The position numbers were made by a program, and so were the translations under genes. Positions 17,073 through 25,829 of a DNA stretch of 54,118 nucleotides are shown here, piece by piece. The notes beneath the pieces are model-generated. The model was not told where the DNA came from. It was given only the letters and a program-made list of their open reading frames with translations, and made no database searches. This DNA is from Shinella sp. (lineage in GTDB: Bacteria > Pseudomonadota > Alphaproteobacteria > Rhizobiales > Rhizobiaceae), in NCBI GenBank assembly GCA_003248775.1, contig QFQX01000030.1, positions 1 through 54,118 on the forward strand, written 5' to 3'. Positions within the stretch are counted from its first letter, which is position 1; each line of letters opens with the position of its first letter.

Positions 17073-19508
17073 TCAGATGTCGAGGTTGGCAACGCTCAGT
17101 GCGTTGTCCTGAATGAATTCGCGGCGCGGCTCGACCTCGTCGCCCATAAGGCGAGAGAACAGGCCGTCGGCATCGGTGGCATCGCTCACCCTCACCTGAA
17201 GCAGTGTACGGACGTTCGGGTCAAGCGTCGTTTCCCACAGCTGCTCGGCGTTCATTTCGCCAAGACCTTTATAACGCTGCATGGTCAGGCCCTTGCGACC
17301 CGCGGCAAAGATCGAATCCAGCAGCATCCGCGGACCGGAAATTTCCTTGCGCTCTTCCTTGCGGGCGAGTTTCGGCGGATGGGCATAGATCTCGTGGAGC
17401 CGCGCAGCAAGCTGATCGATATGACGCGCGTCAGCAGAACCGATCAGTGCGACATCGAGCGAAGCGACTTCCTTGACCCCGCGAACCATGCGTTCGAAAC
17501 GCAGACCGCCCTCGTCCGTGACATGACCGGACCAACCGCGTTCGGTTTCCTCGGCAATGAGATCAAGACGCCGGGCCACTTCGGCGGCGGTCTCTTCCGC
17601 ACGCTGGCGGTTGCCGGTCAATTCCGGATTGAGCGCACCGGAAATTGCCGCCTGCTCGATGACGTTGCGATTGTAGCGCGAATGCAGACCGTCCATCAGC
17701 GAACGGAGACGCAGGGCATCCTGAATGACATCGCGCAGATCCTGCGCCGCGCGGACCTCACCATTGCCAAGCGTCAGCGTGGCGTCCTCGATACCCATGG
17801 TGATCAGGTAATCTTCCAGCGCCTTTTCGTCCTTCAGGTACTGGACGGACTTGCCACGCGCGACCTTATAGAGCGGCGGCTGGGCGATATAGAGATGACC
17901 GCGTTCGATCAGTTCCGGCATCTGGCGGAAGAAGAAGGTCAGGAGCAGCGTACGAATGTGTGCGCCATCGACGTCAGCATCCGTCATGATGATGATCTTG
18001 TGATAGCGCAGCTTGTCGGCGTTGAACTCGTCCTTGCCGATCGACGTGCCGAGCGCGGTGATCAACGTACCGATTTCCTGGCTCGACAGCATCTTGTCGA
18101 AACGGGCGCGTTCCACGTTGAGGATCTTGCCCCGCAGCGGCAGGATGGCCTGCGTTTCGCGCGAACGGCCCTGCTTTGCCGAACCACCTGCCGAGTCACC
18201 CTCGACGAGGAAGACTTCGGACTTGGCCGGGTCGCGCTCGGAGCAGTCGGCGAGCTTGCCGGGCAGCGATGCGATATCGAGAGCGCCCTTGCGCCGGGTC
18301 AGTTCGCGCGCCTTGCGGGCGGCTTCACGGGCAACGGCGGCCTCGACCACCTTGCCGACGAGGATCTTGGCATCCGCCGGATGTTCTTCGAGCCAGGTCG
18401 AAAGGGCTTCGTTGACCAGGCTTTCGACGACGGGACGGACTTCCGAGGAAACCAGCTTGTCCTTGGTCTGGGACGAAAACTTCGGATCCGGAACCTTGAC
18501 GGAGAGAACTGCCGTCAGGCCTTCACGGCAGTCGTCGCCGGTCAGGGACACCTTCTCCTTCTTGATGATGCCGGAGGTGTCGGCATAGGAGGTGATCTGG
18601 CGGGTCAGCGCCCCGCGAAAGCCGGCCATGTGAGTGCCACCGTCGCGCTGCGGAATGTTGTTGGTAAAGCAGAGCACGTTTTCGTGGTAGCTGTCGTTCC
18701 ACCACATGGCGACTTCGACAGTGATCCCGTCCTTTTCGCCGCGGATCGCAACCGGCTTTTCGACCAGCGCTTTCTTAGAACGGTCAAGATAATGAACGAA
18801 AGCCTCAAGGCCGCCGTCATAGACCATCTCTTCCTGGCGGATATCGGACTTGCGCTTGTCGGTCAGCAGAATGCGAACGCCCGAATTGAGGAAGGCGAGT
18901 TCGCGCAGGCGATGCTCCAGAGTCGCATAGTCGAATTCGGTCTTGGTGAAGGTCTCCGCGCTCGGCAGGAAGGTGACTTCGGTGCCAGAGCGGCCCTCAT
19001 AATCACCCGTGACCCTGAGCGGCGCATCGGCCACGCCATGGGTGAAGCTCATCTCATGGACCTTGCCGCTACGGCGGATCCTGAGGCTCAGCTTGACCGA
19101 GAGTGCGTTGACGACTGAAACGCCCACGCCGTGCAGACCACCCGAAACCTTGTAGGAATTCTGGTCGAACTTACCGCCGGCGTGAAGCTGGGTCATGATG
19201 ACCTCGGCTGCCGAGACGCCTTCTTCCTTGTGAATGTCGGTCGGGATACCACGACCATTATCGGTCACGGTGACGGAACCGTCCGCGTTCAGGGTCACGG
19301 TGACGATGTCGGCATGACCGGCCAGGGCTTCGTCGATCGCGTTGTCGACGACTTCATAGACCATGTGATGCAGACCCGAGCCATCGTCGGTATCGCCGAT
19401 ATACATGCCGGGACGCTTGCGGACTGCATCCAGCCCCTTCAGCACCTTGATCGAATCCGCGCCGTATTCGGCCGGACCATCATTTTCATTGATCGGCATG
19501 TCGGTCAT
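17073..19508 (-). CDS. gyrB: DNA gyrase subunit B
   Basis: This 811-residue ATPase subunit of gyrase introduces negative supercoils together with GyrA. The N terminus has LKGLDAVRKRPGMYIGDT and the GHKL ATP site with DNGRGIP. The TOPRIM domain shows EGDSAGGSAKQGR (about residue 435) and DADVDGAHI. The C terminus has QRYKGLGEMNAEQLWETT (about 743). Length is normal for alphaproteobacteria. A 138-base upstream gap separates it from the XRE regulator gene and probably holds its promoter. Its position close to oriC is common for gyrB. Confidence 0.98.
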   Translation of the reverse strand: MTDMPINENDGPAEYGADSIKVLKGLDAVRKRPGMYIGDTDDGSGLHHMVYEVVDNAIDEALAGHADIVTVTLNADGSVTVTDNGRGIPTDIHKEEGVSAAEVIMTQLHAGGKFDQNSYKVSGGLHGVGVSVVNALSVKLSLRIRRSGKVHEMSFTHGVADAPLRVTGDYEGRSGTEVTFLPSAETFTKTEFDYATLEHRLRELAFLNSGVRILLTDKRKSDIRQEEMVYDGGLEAFVHYLDRSKKALVEKPVAIRGEKDGITVEVAMWWNDSYHENVLCFTNNIPQRDGGTHMAGFRGALTRQITSYADTSGIIKKEKVSLTGDDCREGLTAVLSVKVPDPKFSSQTKDKLVSSEVRPVVESLVNEALSTWLEEHPADAKILVGKVVEAAVAREAARKARELTRRKGALDIASLPGKLADCSERDPAKSEVFLVEGDSAGGSAKQGRSRETQAILPLRGKILNVERARFDKMLSSQEIGTLITALGTSIGKDEFNADKLRYHKIIIMTDADVDGAHIRTLLLTFFFRQMPELIERGHLYIAQPPLYKVARGKSVQYLKDEKALEDYLITMGIEDATLTLGNGEVRAAQDLRDVIQDALRLRSLMDGLHSRYNRNVIEQAAISGALNPELTGNRQRAEETAAEVARRLDLIAEETERGWSGHVTDEGGLRFERMVRGVKEVASLDVALIGSADARHIDQLAARLHEIYAHPPKLARKEERKEISGPRMLLDSIFAAGRKGLTMQRYKGLGEMNAEQLWETTLDPNVRTLLQVRVSDATDADGLFSRLMGDEVEPRREFIQDNALSVANLDI

Positions 19509-19646
19509 TCAGCAATCTTTCCAGTCAGGATGTTCAAAGCGTCGATATCGAATCAGCGCCATCGAGCGCTTCGACTATAGGAGGTTTGACGCAAGTTCCA
19601 AAGGCAGGCCGCGCGAAACCCGTGGATATGGCGGCCATAGAGCGTT

Positions 19647-20012
19647 TCAAGCCGGCTTTTTTGCGGCTTCGAGGACTTCATTGAGTTGCTTTAGCACATC
19701 GGGCGGTAGCGTGCGAATCCTGCGGGCCAGTTCATTGGCGAAAACCGTATATTCCGCAGGCAATCCCGCCGTATCCACGACCACCCTTGGATGAGACACG
19801 CCGGCAATGGCGAAGAGCTCCTCCGCCTCATCCCAGATAATGTTGAAATAGCCGGCGACACGCTGGAGGAAATCGAAATTCGGCTTGCCCTTGCGGCCGT
19901 GTTCCAGCGCGGAAAGATAGGCCGGGGAGACCCCGATCGCGGCAGCCATCTCCTTCTGGGAGACGCCCTTCCTTTCCCGCAAGCGTCGCAGAGCCTCGCC
20001 GAACGGCGTCAT
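19647..20012 (-). CDS. XRE-family helix-turn-helix regulator
   Basis: This 121-residue protein has an N-terminal Cro/CI-type HTH (about residues 4-62: FGEALRRLRERKGVSQKEMA, then GVSPAYLSALEHG). The C-terminal half, with YTVFANELARRIRTLPPDVL, has no catalytic motif and may dimerise. Target genes are unknown. Its ATG overlaps the Smr-gene stop in an ATGA arrangement, so it is translated with smr and mltA. The chain Tim44-like, mltA, smr, xre looks like one operon ending before gyrB. Confidence 0.88.
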   Translation of the reverse strand: MTPFGEALRRLRERKGVSQKEMAAAIGVSPAYLSALEHGRKGKPNFDFLQRVAGYFNIIWDEAEELFAIAGVSHPRVVVDTAGLPAEYTVFANELARRIRTLPPDVLKQLNEVLEAAKKPA

Positions 20013-20569
20013 CCGCGGTCCCCCCTGCCCCGCGACAGGCGAACATAGAGCGCACCGTCGCCACCATGCTGGCGCGCAGCCGTCTCATAAGACGAGATGA
20101 GGAAGCGGAATTCGGGCTTGGAAAACCAGAGCGGTACCGAACGCTTCAGCGCGCCGTCGCTGCCCATCGAGCGCCCCTTGCCGGTGATTACCAGCACATG
20201 CCGAAGCCCCCGGTCATGGGCGCGCAGAAGAAAATCGAGGAGAATGCCGTGCGCCTCGCTCTGGATCATGCCATGAAGATCGATGCGGGCCTCAAGCGCG
20301 AGGTGACCGCGCGAGAGCTTGCGCTTGACCGGCTTTTCGAGCGGATGATGGATGCCGCCTGGCTTCTTCTGCGCGGCCTGTGTTTCGGCTGCATCGCCAA
20401 CAGGAACTGACGAAGCCGAAGATATTCCTTTGCTCTCTGGTGTCGGCTCGACAAACATTTCCTCGAACTCGGCCAGTTCCTCGAGACGCCCGGGCATGGG
20501 CCTCGTCGACCGGGCGACCTTGCCCCAGAGTATACGATCTTCCGCGCTGAGTTTTCCCTTGCCCTTCAC
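20009..20569 (-). CDS. Smr-domain protein
   Basis: This protein of about 186 residues has a basic, low-complexity N-terminal half and a C-terminal Smr domain with RIDLHGMIQSEA and HVLVITGKG. Smr domains, also found at the end of MutS2, bind or cut nucleic acids; the role of this stand-alone form is not settled. I chose the GTG at 20569, which overlaps the mltA stop as GTGA; a TTG one codon earlier is the alternative. It is coupled at its other end to the XRE gene. Confidence 0.87.
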   Translation of the reverse strand: MKGKGKLSAEDRILWGKVARSTRPMPGRLEELAEFEEMFVEPTPESKGISSASSVPVGDAAETQAAQKKPGGIHHPLEKPVKRKLSRGHLALEARIDLHGMIQSEAHGILLDFLLRAHDRGLRHVLVITGKGRSMGSDGALKRSVPLWFSKPEFRFLISSYETAARQHGGDGALYVRLSRGRGDRG

Positions 20570-21690
20570 CAACCGAACCTCGACGCCGCCTCTTTCGGGA
20601 CGAGTATATAGAAGTCCGCGGCATTTCGCACGGCACCGGCGCGTTCTCCAGCCTCATCACCGGAGCCGGTGAAGATGTCGCCCCGCGCCGGACCCACGAT
20701 GGCGGACCCGGTATCGAGCGCCAGCATCAGCCGGGCGAAAGGTTGTCCATCATCGAGACGTGTCAGGGTTTCGGAACGGATGAAGAAGGGAAAGCCGAAA
20801 CTGTGGATCAGCCTGTCGACCGCCAGCGAACGACCTGCGACCAGCGGCACCTTGGCCGCTGCAATCGGGCCAAGGTTCACGTCCGACACCTCGGCCTCGC
20901 GGAAGAAAATGTAGGACCGGTTGTGCCAAAGGATCTCATCCACCCTTTCAGGGTGATCTGCGAGCCAGGCGCGAATGGACTGCATCGAGATTCCGGCAAG
21001 CGGAAGCTCGCCGGTGTCGACCAGCAGCTTGCCTATGCCGGAAAAAGGATGACCAGCCTTGGCGGCGTAGGTGATGCGGCCGATACGACCATCGGCATAA
21101 CGAAGCCGGGCAGCGCCCTGAACGTGAACGTAGAAGACATCCACCTTCGATCGCGCCCAGGCTATCTCCAGACCCTTGCCTTCAAGATAGCCTTCGTCGA
21201 TGGTCCGGCGATCGGGATAGGGTGAAATGACACCACCCTCCGAACGCGCGAACATATAGCTCGCGTCGATATCGGCGGGACGGTTGCCGTCATCCAGATC
21301 GATGAGATCGTCGGGACGCCTGTAGAAAGGAAAGCGGAACTCGTCGTCCCGCTCGGCCCGCACTTCAACCTCCGGCTCATAGAAAGCGGTGACGAAACCC
21401 CGCCCACCGTTTTCCGGCTCGATGAGGAAGGGCCGACATTCCGCTTCGAAAAAGCTCCGCGCTTCCGCAGCGCTCGATGGAGAGAATTCGGCGGCACTGT
21501 CGAGAAGCGGCAAAAGGTCGCTGGAAGACAGGCCCGTCGTGCCCGTACGATAGGGCTTCACATCCCTTATGTGCCGGCGACAGGCCGCCAGCGCATCAAA
21601 TAGTGGGGACGGGTCGTCGGACGCCCAGCCCTCCAGATCACCGAAAGCGACGGGCTTAAGCCTGAACGACGATGCCGACGCGCCGGTCAT
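20566..21690 (-). CDS. mltA: MltA-domain murein transglycosylase
   Basis: This 374-residue lytic transglycosylase would cut the MurNAc-GlcNAc bond of peptidoglycan to leave 1,6-anhydro ends. The MltA domain shows GFVTAFYEPEVEV and PYPDRRTIDEG. The 3D (double-psi barrel) domain near the end has LDTGSAIVGPARGDIFTGSG, with D of RGD as likely catalytic acid. The N terminus, MTGASASSFRLKPVAFGDLEGW, contains neither a signal peptide nor a lipobox, and no in-frame extension adds one. It overlaps the Tim44-like gene by 4 bases and smr by 4. Its products are substrates of the recycling route to which murU belongs. Confidence 0.9.
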   Translation of the reverse strand: MTGASASSFRLKPVAFGDLEGWASDDPSPLFDALAACRRHIRDVKPYRTGTTGLSSSDLLPLLDSAAEFSPSSAAEARSFFEAECRPFLIEPENGGRGFVTAFYEPEVEVRAERDDEFRFPFYRRPDDLIDLDDGNRPADIDASYMFARSEGGVISPYPDRRTIDEGYLEGKGLEIAWARSKVDVFYVHVQGAARLRYADGRIGRITYAAKAGHPFSGIGKLLVDTGELPLAGISMQSIRAWLADHPERVDEILWHNRSYIFFREAEVSDVNLGPIAAAKVPLVAGRSLAVDRLIHSFGFPFFIRSETLTRLDDGQPFARLMLALDTGSAIVGPARGDIFTGSGDEAGERAGAVRNAADFYILVPKEAASRFGW

Positions 21691-22385
21691 AGTTCGGATT
21701 CAGTTGCGACCAGCTTCCAGTTAGGATCGCGCGAACGGATGTCACGGGCAAAGGTCCAGAGATCGTTGACCTCGGAAACGGCTTCGGCATCGCCATCGAT
21801 CAGCCTGCCGGCCTTGTCATAGGTTGCGGTGATCAGCTGGCAGACGATGCGAACGGTCACCTGCTCCTCGCTGTCCTTCATGGCCGCCTGGAGGATATCC
21901 GCCTTCTCGATGCCGACGAAGGTGGACTTCACGACTTCGCCGCGCGCTTCGCGCTCGGAGATCGCGGCCTCGAAACCTTCCAGCACCTCGCGGGAAAGCA
22001 GGCTCTTCAGGGTCTTCCGGTCGCCGTCAGCATAGGCCATCACGATCATCTCGTAGGCCATGCGGGCTCCGTTGAGGAATTCCTTCGGATTGAAGCTCGG
22101 GTCCTGCTTGACCACTTCGCGCAGAGATTCGTTCAGTTCGCTGCCTGGAGCAGCAAAGGCATCCACCACAGCAAAGCGTTCATCGGCGCCCTGCTCGTCG
22201 CGACGCGGCAAGGTGACGACCTTGCCATCATCGCTGCCGGGGCCCTTGGCAAGATCACGAGGCGAATAAGGATCAAAGGGTGGCTTCTCGTTACCCGTAC
22301 GGCGACCGAGCACGCTGCGCAGCTGCAGGAAAATCAGGACTGCCGCCACCAGAAAAAAGATAGTCACAAAGTCGTTCGATCCCAT
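21687..22385 (-). CDS. Tim44-domain (TimA family) putative adaptor protein
   Basis: This 232-residue protein has one N-terminal membrane helix (FVTIFFLVAAVLIFLQLRSVL), a charged linker, and a C-terminal Tim44/MBA1-like domain ending EVNDLWTFARDIRSRDPNWKLV. Mitochondrial Tim44 anchors the import motor. Bacterial relatives are membrane-anchored proteins of unclear role, often called TimA. Its stop overlaps the mltA start, and it heads the mltA-smr-xre series. It is divergent from fxsA. SecB is encoded 750 bases away, but a functional link to protein export is only a suggestion. Confidence 0.87.
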   Translation of the reverse strand: MGSNDFVTIFFLVAAVLIFLQLRSVLGRRTGNEKPPFDPYSPRDLAKGPGSDDGKVVTLPRRDEQGADERFAVVDAFAAPGSELNESLREVVKQDPSFNPKEFLNGARMAYEMIVMAYADGDRKTLKSLLSREVLEGFEAAISEREARGEVVKSTFVGIEKADILQAAMKDSEEQVTVRIVCQLITATYDKAGRLIDGDAEAVSEVNDLWTFARDIRSRDPNWKLVATESEL

Positions 22386-22537
22386 GGCAATCCGTCGGCC
22401 CTGTTTAAATTCCTGCTTGTGAGACCCATATAGTCTGCATATGCCAATGATTCAAATAGCGAAGTGCTTTCACTTCCGCTTGAAACCATTCCGGACGATG
22501 GATACCGGAAGCCTCAAGGAAGGATAGAGGACCACCG
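22386..22537. promoter_or_regulatory. Divergent promoter region between the Tim44-like gene and fxsA
   Basis: This 152-base AT-richer gap separates two divergent genes, so it should contain both promoters. A short inverted repeat, GAAGTG-CTTT-CACTTC, lies at 22461-22476. GATTC, a GANTC site, occurs at 22449. I cannot assign -35 and -10 boxes with confidence. Confidence 0.4.
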
Positions 22538-23032
22538 ATGCGCGTGCCGCTCGCCATTCTACTGCTGATGCCTTTTGCCGAGATTGCCACATTCGTGCTG
22601 GTCGGAAAGGCTATCGGCGTCCTCGCGACACTCGGATTGACGCTTCTTGCGGTCTTTGCCGGACTTGCGCTTTTGCGCATTCAGGGAGCGGGTGTTCTTC
22701 AGCGCCTGCAGAAAGACAGCCAGACGAACCAGAATCCGGGACGCGAAATCGTCCATGGGGCGATGATCGTCGTGGCGGCAATCCTGCTGATCATTCCGGG
22801 CTTCCTGACCGACGTCGTCGGCATTCTTCTTTTCGTTCCCTTCGTGCGCGATTTCATCTGGTCCTTCATCGGTCCCCGCGTTACCGTCTTTCGAACCAGC
22901 AGCTTCAGTTACCAGGGCGCCGGCGCGGAAACACCCCGCGCGAAGGATGGTCCGATCATCGATCTGGACGAAGACGATTTCCGGCGCGACGCGAACCGGC
23001 AGTCTCCCTGGTCGCTCGGAAAGGATCAATGA
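22538..23032 (+). CDS. fxsA: FxsA family membrane protein
   Basis: This 164-residue inner-membrane protein starts MRVPLAILLLMPFAEIATFVLVG and continues with further hydrophobic segments, including LTLLAVFAGLALLRIQGAG and AILLIIPGFLTDVVGILLFV. The pattern PGFLTDVVG is the FxsA signature. In E. coli FxsA overproduction relieves exclusion of phage T7 by F plasmids; its normal function is unknown. The C-terminal 50 residues are hydrophilic. A purine-rich site (AAGGA..GAGGA) precedes the ATG. secB follows 102 bases downstream. Confidence 0.9.
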   Translation: MRVPLAILLLMPFAEIATFVLVGKAIGVLATLGLTLLAVFAGLALLRIQGAGVLQRLQKDSQTNQNPGREIVHGAMIVVAAILLIIPGFLTDVVGILLFVPFVRDFIWSFIGPRVTVFRTSSFSYQGAGAETPRAKDGPIIDLDEDDFRRDANRQSPWSLGKDQ

Positions 23033-23134
23033 CCCAACCCCGAAAAGGCCGCGGGCGGCTCATGGCGTAAGGGTTGTAAGCATCGGGTCGAAATGATAGA
23101 CGGCCATAGCAATTCAATGCGTGAGGAAGCCCCA

Positions 23135-23611
23135 ATGGCCAACGAAAATCAGGGAACCGCAAGTCCTTCCCTCAACATACTTGCCCAGTACATCAAGGAC
23201 CTGTCCTTCGAGAACCCCGGCGCACCGCGGTCGCTGCAGGCGCGTGACAAGGCTCCCGCTATCAACATCAATGTCAACGTCAACGCAAACCCGCTGACCG
23301 AGTCCGACTTCGATGTCGTTCTGTCGCTCAGCGCAGAAGCCAAGGACGGCGACAAGGTCGTCTTCGCAGCCGAGCTGGTTTATGGCGGCGTCTTCCGTAT
23401 CACCGGTTTTCCGCAGGAACACATGCTGCCGGTCCTCTTCATCGAGTGCCCGCGCCTGCTGTTCCCGTTCGCCCGCCAGATCATTGCTGACGCGACCCGC
23501 AATGGCGGCTTCCCGCCGCTGATGATCGACCCGATCGACTTCGCGCAGATGTTCACCCAGCGCGTTGCCGAAGAACAGGCTCGCGCCAAGGTTCAGGCTG
23601 TTCCGAACTGA
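23135..23611 (+). CDS. secB: Protein-export chaperone SecB
   Basis: This 158-residue tetrameric chaperone keeps secretory preproteins unfolded and hands them to SecA. Typical segments are YIKDLSFENPGAP, INVNVNANPL, YGGVFRITG and LLFPFARQIIADATRNGGFPPL. I chose the ATG at 23135 (MANENQG), which follows GAGGAA at a good distance; an open extension of 14 codons upstream is unlike the family. The gene ends at a strong bidirectional terminator shared with dnaQ. Confidence 0.97.
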   Translation: MANENQGTASPSLNILAQYIKDLSFENPGAPRSLQARDKAPAININVNVNANPLTESDFDVVLSLSAEAKDGDKVVFAAELVYGGVFRITGFPQEHMLPVLFIECPRLLFPFARQIIADATRNGGFPPLMIDPIDFAQMFTQRVAEEQARAKVQAVPN

Positions 23612-23633
23612 TCTTCGGATACGATCGATGATG

Positions 23634-23672
23634 GAATGAAAAAGGCCCGGTAAAACCGGGCCTTTTTCATTC
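23634..23672. terminator. Bidirectional terminator between secB and dnaQ
   Basis: A perfect 18-bp inverted repeat (23634-23651 with 23655-23672) surrounds a 3-base AAA loop. The stem core is GGCCCGGT with ACCGGGCC, flanked by A5 and T5, so it works as an intrinsic terminator in both directions. The last bases of the right arm overlap the dnaQ stop codon. Confidence 0.93.
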
Positions 23673-24372
23673 AACTGTATTTAGACCAGATCGCCTTGCC
23701 CCCGAGACGACCGAGCAAGCCCGCATGTTTCTCCGCTTCGGCTTCGCTCACGCGTGCCGCAAGTGGTCGCGGGCGTTGATAGGAAACCTCGACGATTTCG
23801 GTTTCACTGCCGCCGCTTGCGCTACCCTGCATGTCGGACTGCACCAGACCAAACGCGGCCTGCCGGCCTCCAAGCATCTCGATATAGACTTCGGCGAGCA
23901 GTTCGGAGTCGAGAAGCGCGCCGTGCTTCGTACGATGCGAGTTGTCGATACCGTATCGACGGCAAAGCGCATCAAGCGAGTTCGGTCCCATGGGATGCTT
24001 GCGGCGCGCGAGCGCAAGCGTATCGATCACCATTTCACCCGGCACCGGGGGAAGACCGAGCCGATCGAATTCGGCATTGATGAAGTTCATGTCGAAGGTC
24101 GCGTTGTGCGCCACCCACTTTGCACCGTCGAAAAACTCGATGAGGTCATTGACGATATCGGCGAAGGGCGGCTTGTCCTTCAGGGACTCATCGGTGATCC
24201 CGTGGACCGCGAGAGCGTCAGGGTGCACTTTCCGGTCGCCGGGATTGATATAGACGTGAAAGCTTCGCCCGGACGGGAAATGGTTCACGAGCTCGATCCC
24301 GCCGATTTCGATGACCCGGTCATTCTTGAATTCAAGGCCGGTGGTTTCCGTATCGAATACGATTTCGCGCAT
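23671..24372 (-). CDS. dnaQ: DNA polymerase III epsilon subunit (3'-5' proofreading exonuclease)
   Basis: This 233-residue DEDDh exonuclease proofreads for the replicative polymerase. Exo I is D7-T-E9-T-T-G, exo II is WVAHNATFDMNFI, and exo III is RTKHGALLDSELLAEVY with the histidine and aspartate in place. It ends in a family-specific tail that would contact the alpha subunit. It follows coaE directly, with no bases between stop and start, so both are probably cotranscribed from the maf-aroE side. Confidence 0.96.
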   Translation of the reverse strand: MREIVFDTETTGLEFKNDRVIEIGGIELVNHFPSGRSFHVYINPGDRKVHPDALAVHGITDESLKDKPPFADIVNDLIEFFDGAKWVAHNATFDMNFINAEFDRLGLPPVPGEMVIDTLALARRKHPMGPNSLDALCRRYGIDNSHRTKHGALLDSELLAEVYIEMLGGRQAAFGLVQSDMQGSASGGSETEIVEVSYQRPRPLAARVSEAEAEKHAGLLGRLGGKAIWSKYS

Positions 24373-24972
24373 TCACGCCTCCGCTTTCACCTGCCGACGC
24401 AGGCTCTCTATAATGTCCTGAACCTGTTTTCGTGCGGCATCAAGCCCACGCCCGGTATCGATCACGTAATCGGCCCGTCGGCGCTTTTCGGCATCCGGCA
24501 CCTGCCGCCCGAGGATCATCTCGAATTTTTCCGGTGTCATGCCCGGTCGCTCCAGAACCCGCTTGCGCTGTATCTCCGGATCGCAGCTCACGACCACCAC
24601 GACATCAACGCGTTTTTCGGCGCCCGTTTCATAAAGCAGCGGAATATCGAGAACGACCATGTCTGCAGCAGATTCGCGCGCTGCCTTCAGGAATGCAAGT
24701 TCCCGTTCGCGTACAAGCGGATGAACGATGGATTCGAGAACTTCAAAATTAGCCGGATTCTTCGCCAGATTCCATGAAAGCTCGGAACGGTCCACCTCAC
24801 CATTGCGGACGCTCCCGGGAAACGCTGCCTCGATCGGTATAACCGCCTCGCCACGATAAAGTTCATGCACGACCCGGTCGGAATCGTTCACCGAGATACC
24901 GGCGTCGGCAAACATTTTCGCCGTGGTCGATTTGCCCATGCCGATCGATCCGGTGAGCCCGATGACGATCAT
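24373..24972 (-). CDS. coaE: Dephospho-CoA kinase
   Basis: This 199-residue P-loop kinase carries out the last step of coenzyme A synthesis, phosphorylating dephospho-CoA. The P-loop is G5-L-T-G-S-I-G-M-G-K14-S-T-T. The motif NDSDRVVHELY and the segment VVLDIPLLYETGAEKRVD are family hallmarks. Its ATG overlaps the aroE stop by 4 bases. Confidence 0.97.
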   Translation of the reverse strand: MIVIGLTGSIGMGKSTTAKMFADAGISVNDSDRVVHELYRGEAVIPIEAAFPGSVRNGEVDRSELSWNLAKNPANFEVLESIVHPLVRERELAFLKAARESAADMVVLDIPLLYETGAEKRVDVVVVVSCDPEIQRKRVLERPGMTPEKFEMILGRQVPDAEKRRRADYVIDTGRGLDAARKQVQDIIESLRRQVKAEA

Positions 24973-25829
24973 GCATGCGCCTCCATGTCGGCGATAACGA
25001 GATTGCGCAATTCCTCATCCACCACCGGTCTGCGACCGAACCACTTCTCGAAACCGGGAACGGCCTGATGCAACAGCATGCCCAGACCATCGACCGTCGC
25101 CAAGCCTTTTGCCTCCGCCTGCCTCAGGATCGGTGTCCTCAGGGGAACATAGACGATGTCGGTCACTACGGCCGATGACAGAAGCCGTTCGAAAGGCATT
25201 TCATCGACGGCTTCGCCATGCATGCCAAGCGACGTTGTGTTGATAAACAGACCGGCGCCTTCGCATACCTCGCCAAGCGCCGCCATCGGATGAGCATGGA
25301 TCGCGGGACCGAACCGGCCAGCCAGTTCCACGGCTCTCTCCACGGAACGATTGACGATGTTGATTTCCCTGATACCGCGATCCCGCACCGCCTGAACCAC
25401 AGCACGACTGGCGCCGCCGGCACCCAGGATCACCGCTCGATCGACATTCTCCCATCCGGGATGACCTGCATCGAGACTGGCGGTAAAACCGATACCGTCG
25501 GTATTGGTCGCGTTCAGCCTGCCCTCCTCCATCCAGAGTGTGTTGGCGGCTCCGAGTTCCTCGGCCAGGGCATCCGGCGCATCCGCGAGCCGACATGCGG
25601 CTTCCTTGTGCGGGATGGTCACATTGCCTCCACAAAAACCGGAGGCGCCGGTCTTCAATGCGGCAATGAATGCCTCGAAATCTTCCGGGCTGACCGCCAC
25701 GCGCTCATAACTGCCTTCGATCCCGAAGCTCTTCAACCAGTGTCTATGAATGAGCGGAGACCGCGAGTGCTTTATCGGATAGCCGACAACGAAAGCTTGG
25801 TTAACAAATGTTTCACGTGAATCAGCCAT
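24969..25829 (-). CDS. aroE: Shikimate dehydrogenase
   Basis: This 286-residue enzyme reduces 3-dehydroshikimate with NADPH in aromatic amino acid synthesis. The substrate site shows PIKHSRSPLIH and GGNVTIPHKE, with the catalytic lysine of IPHK, and the NADPH fold has LGAGGASRAV. I chose the ATG at 25829; the codon before it, TTG, could extend the protein by one. The N terminus, MADSRETF, is encoded by a parS-type site, so residues D3-T7 serve DNA as well as protein. It overlaps maf by 8 bases and coaE by 4. Confidence 0.96.
   Translation of the reverse strand: MADSRETFVNQAFVVGYPIKHSRSPLIHRHWLKSFGIEGSYERVAVSPEDFEAFIAALKTGASGFCGGNVTIPHKEAACRLADAPDALAEELGAANTLWMEEGRLNATNTDGIGFTASLDAGHPGWENVDRAVILGAGGASRAVVQAVRDRGIREINIVNRSVERAVELAGRFGPAIHAHPMAALGEVCEGAGLFINTTSLGMHGEAVDEMPFERLLSSAVVTDIVYVPLRTPILRQAEAKGLATVDGLGMLLHQAVPGFEKWFGRRPVVDEELRNLVIADMEAHA
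25809..25824. promoter_or_regulatory. parS: parS-type site across the maf stop and aroE start
   Basis: TGTTTCACGTGAATCA is identical to the site beside gyrB. It contains the maf stop codon and encodes the SRET part of the AroE N terminus. It lies about 1.6 kb left of the probable oriC, the closest of the strong sites. It carries a GANTC motif (GAATC on this strand). Confidence 0.85.
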
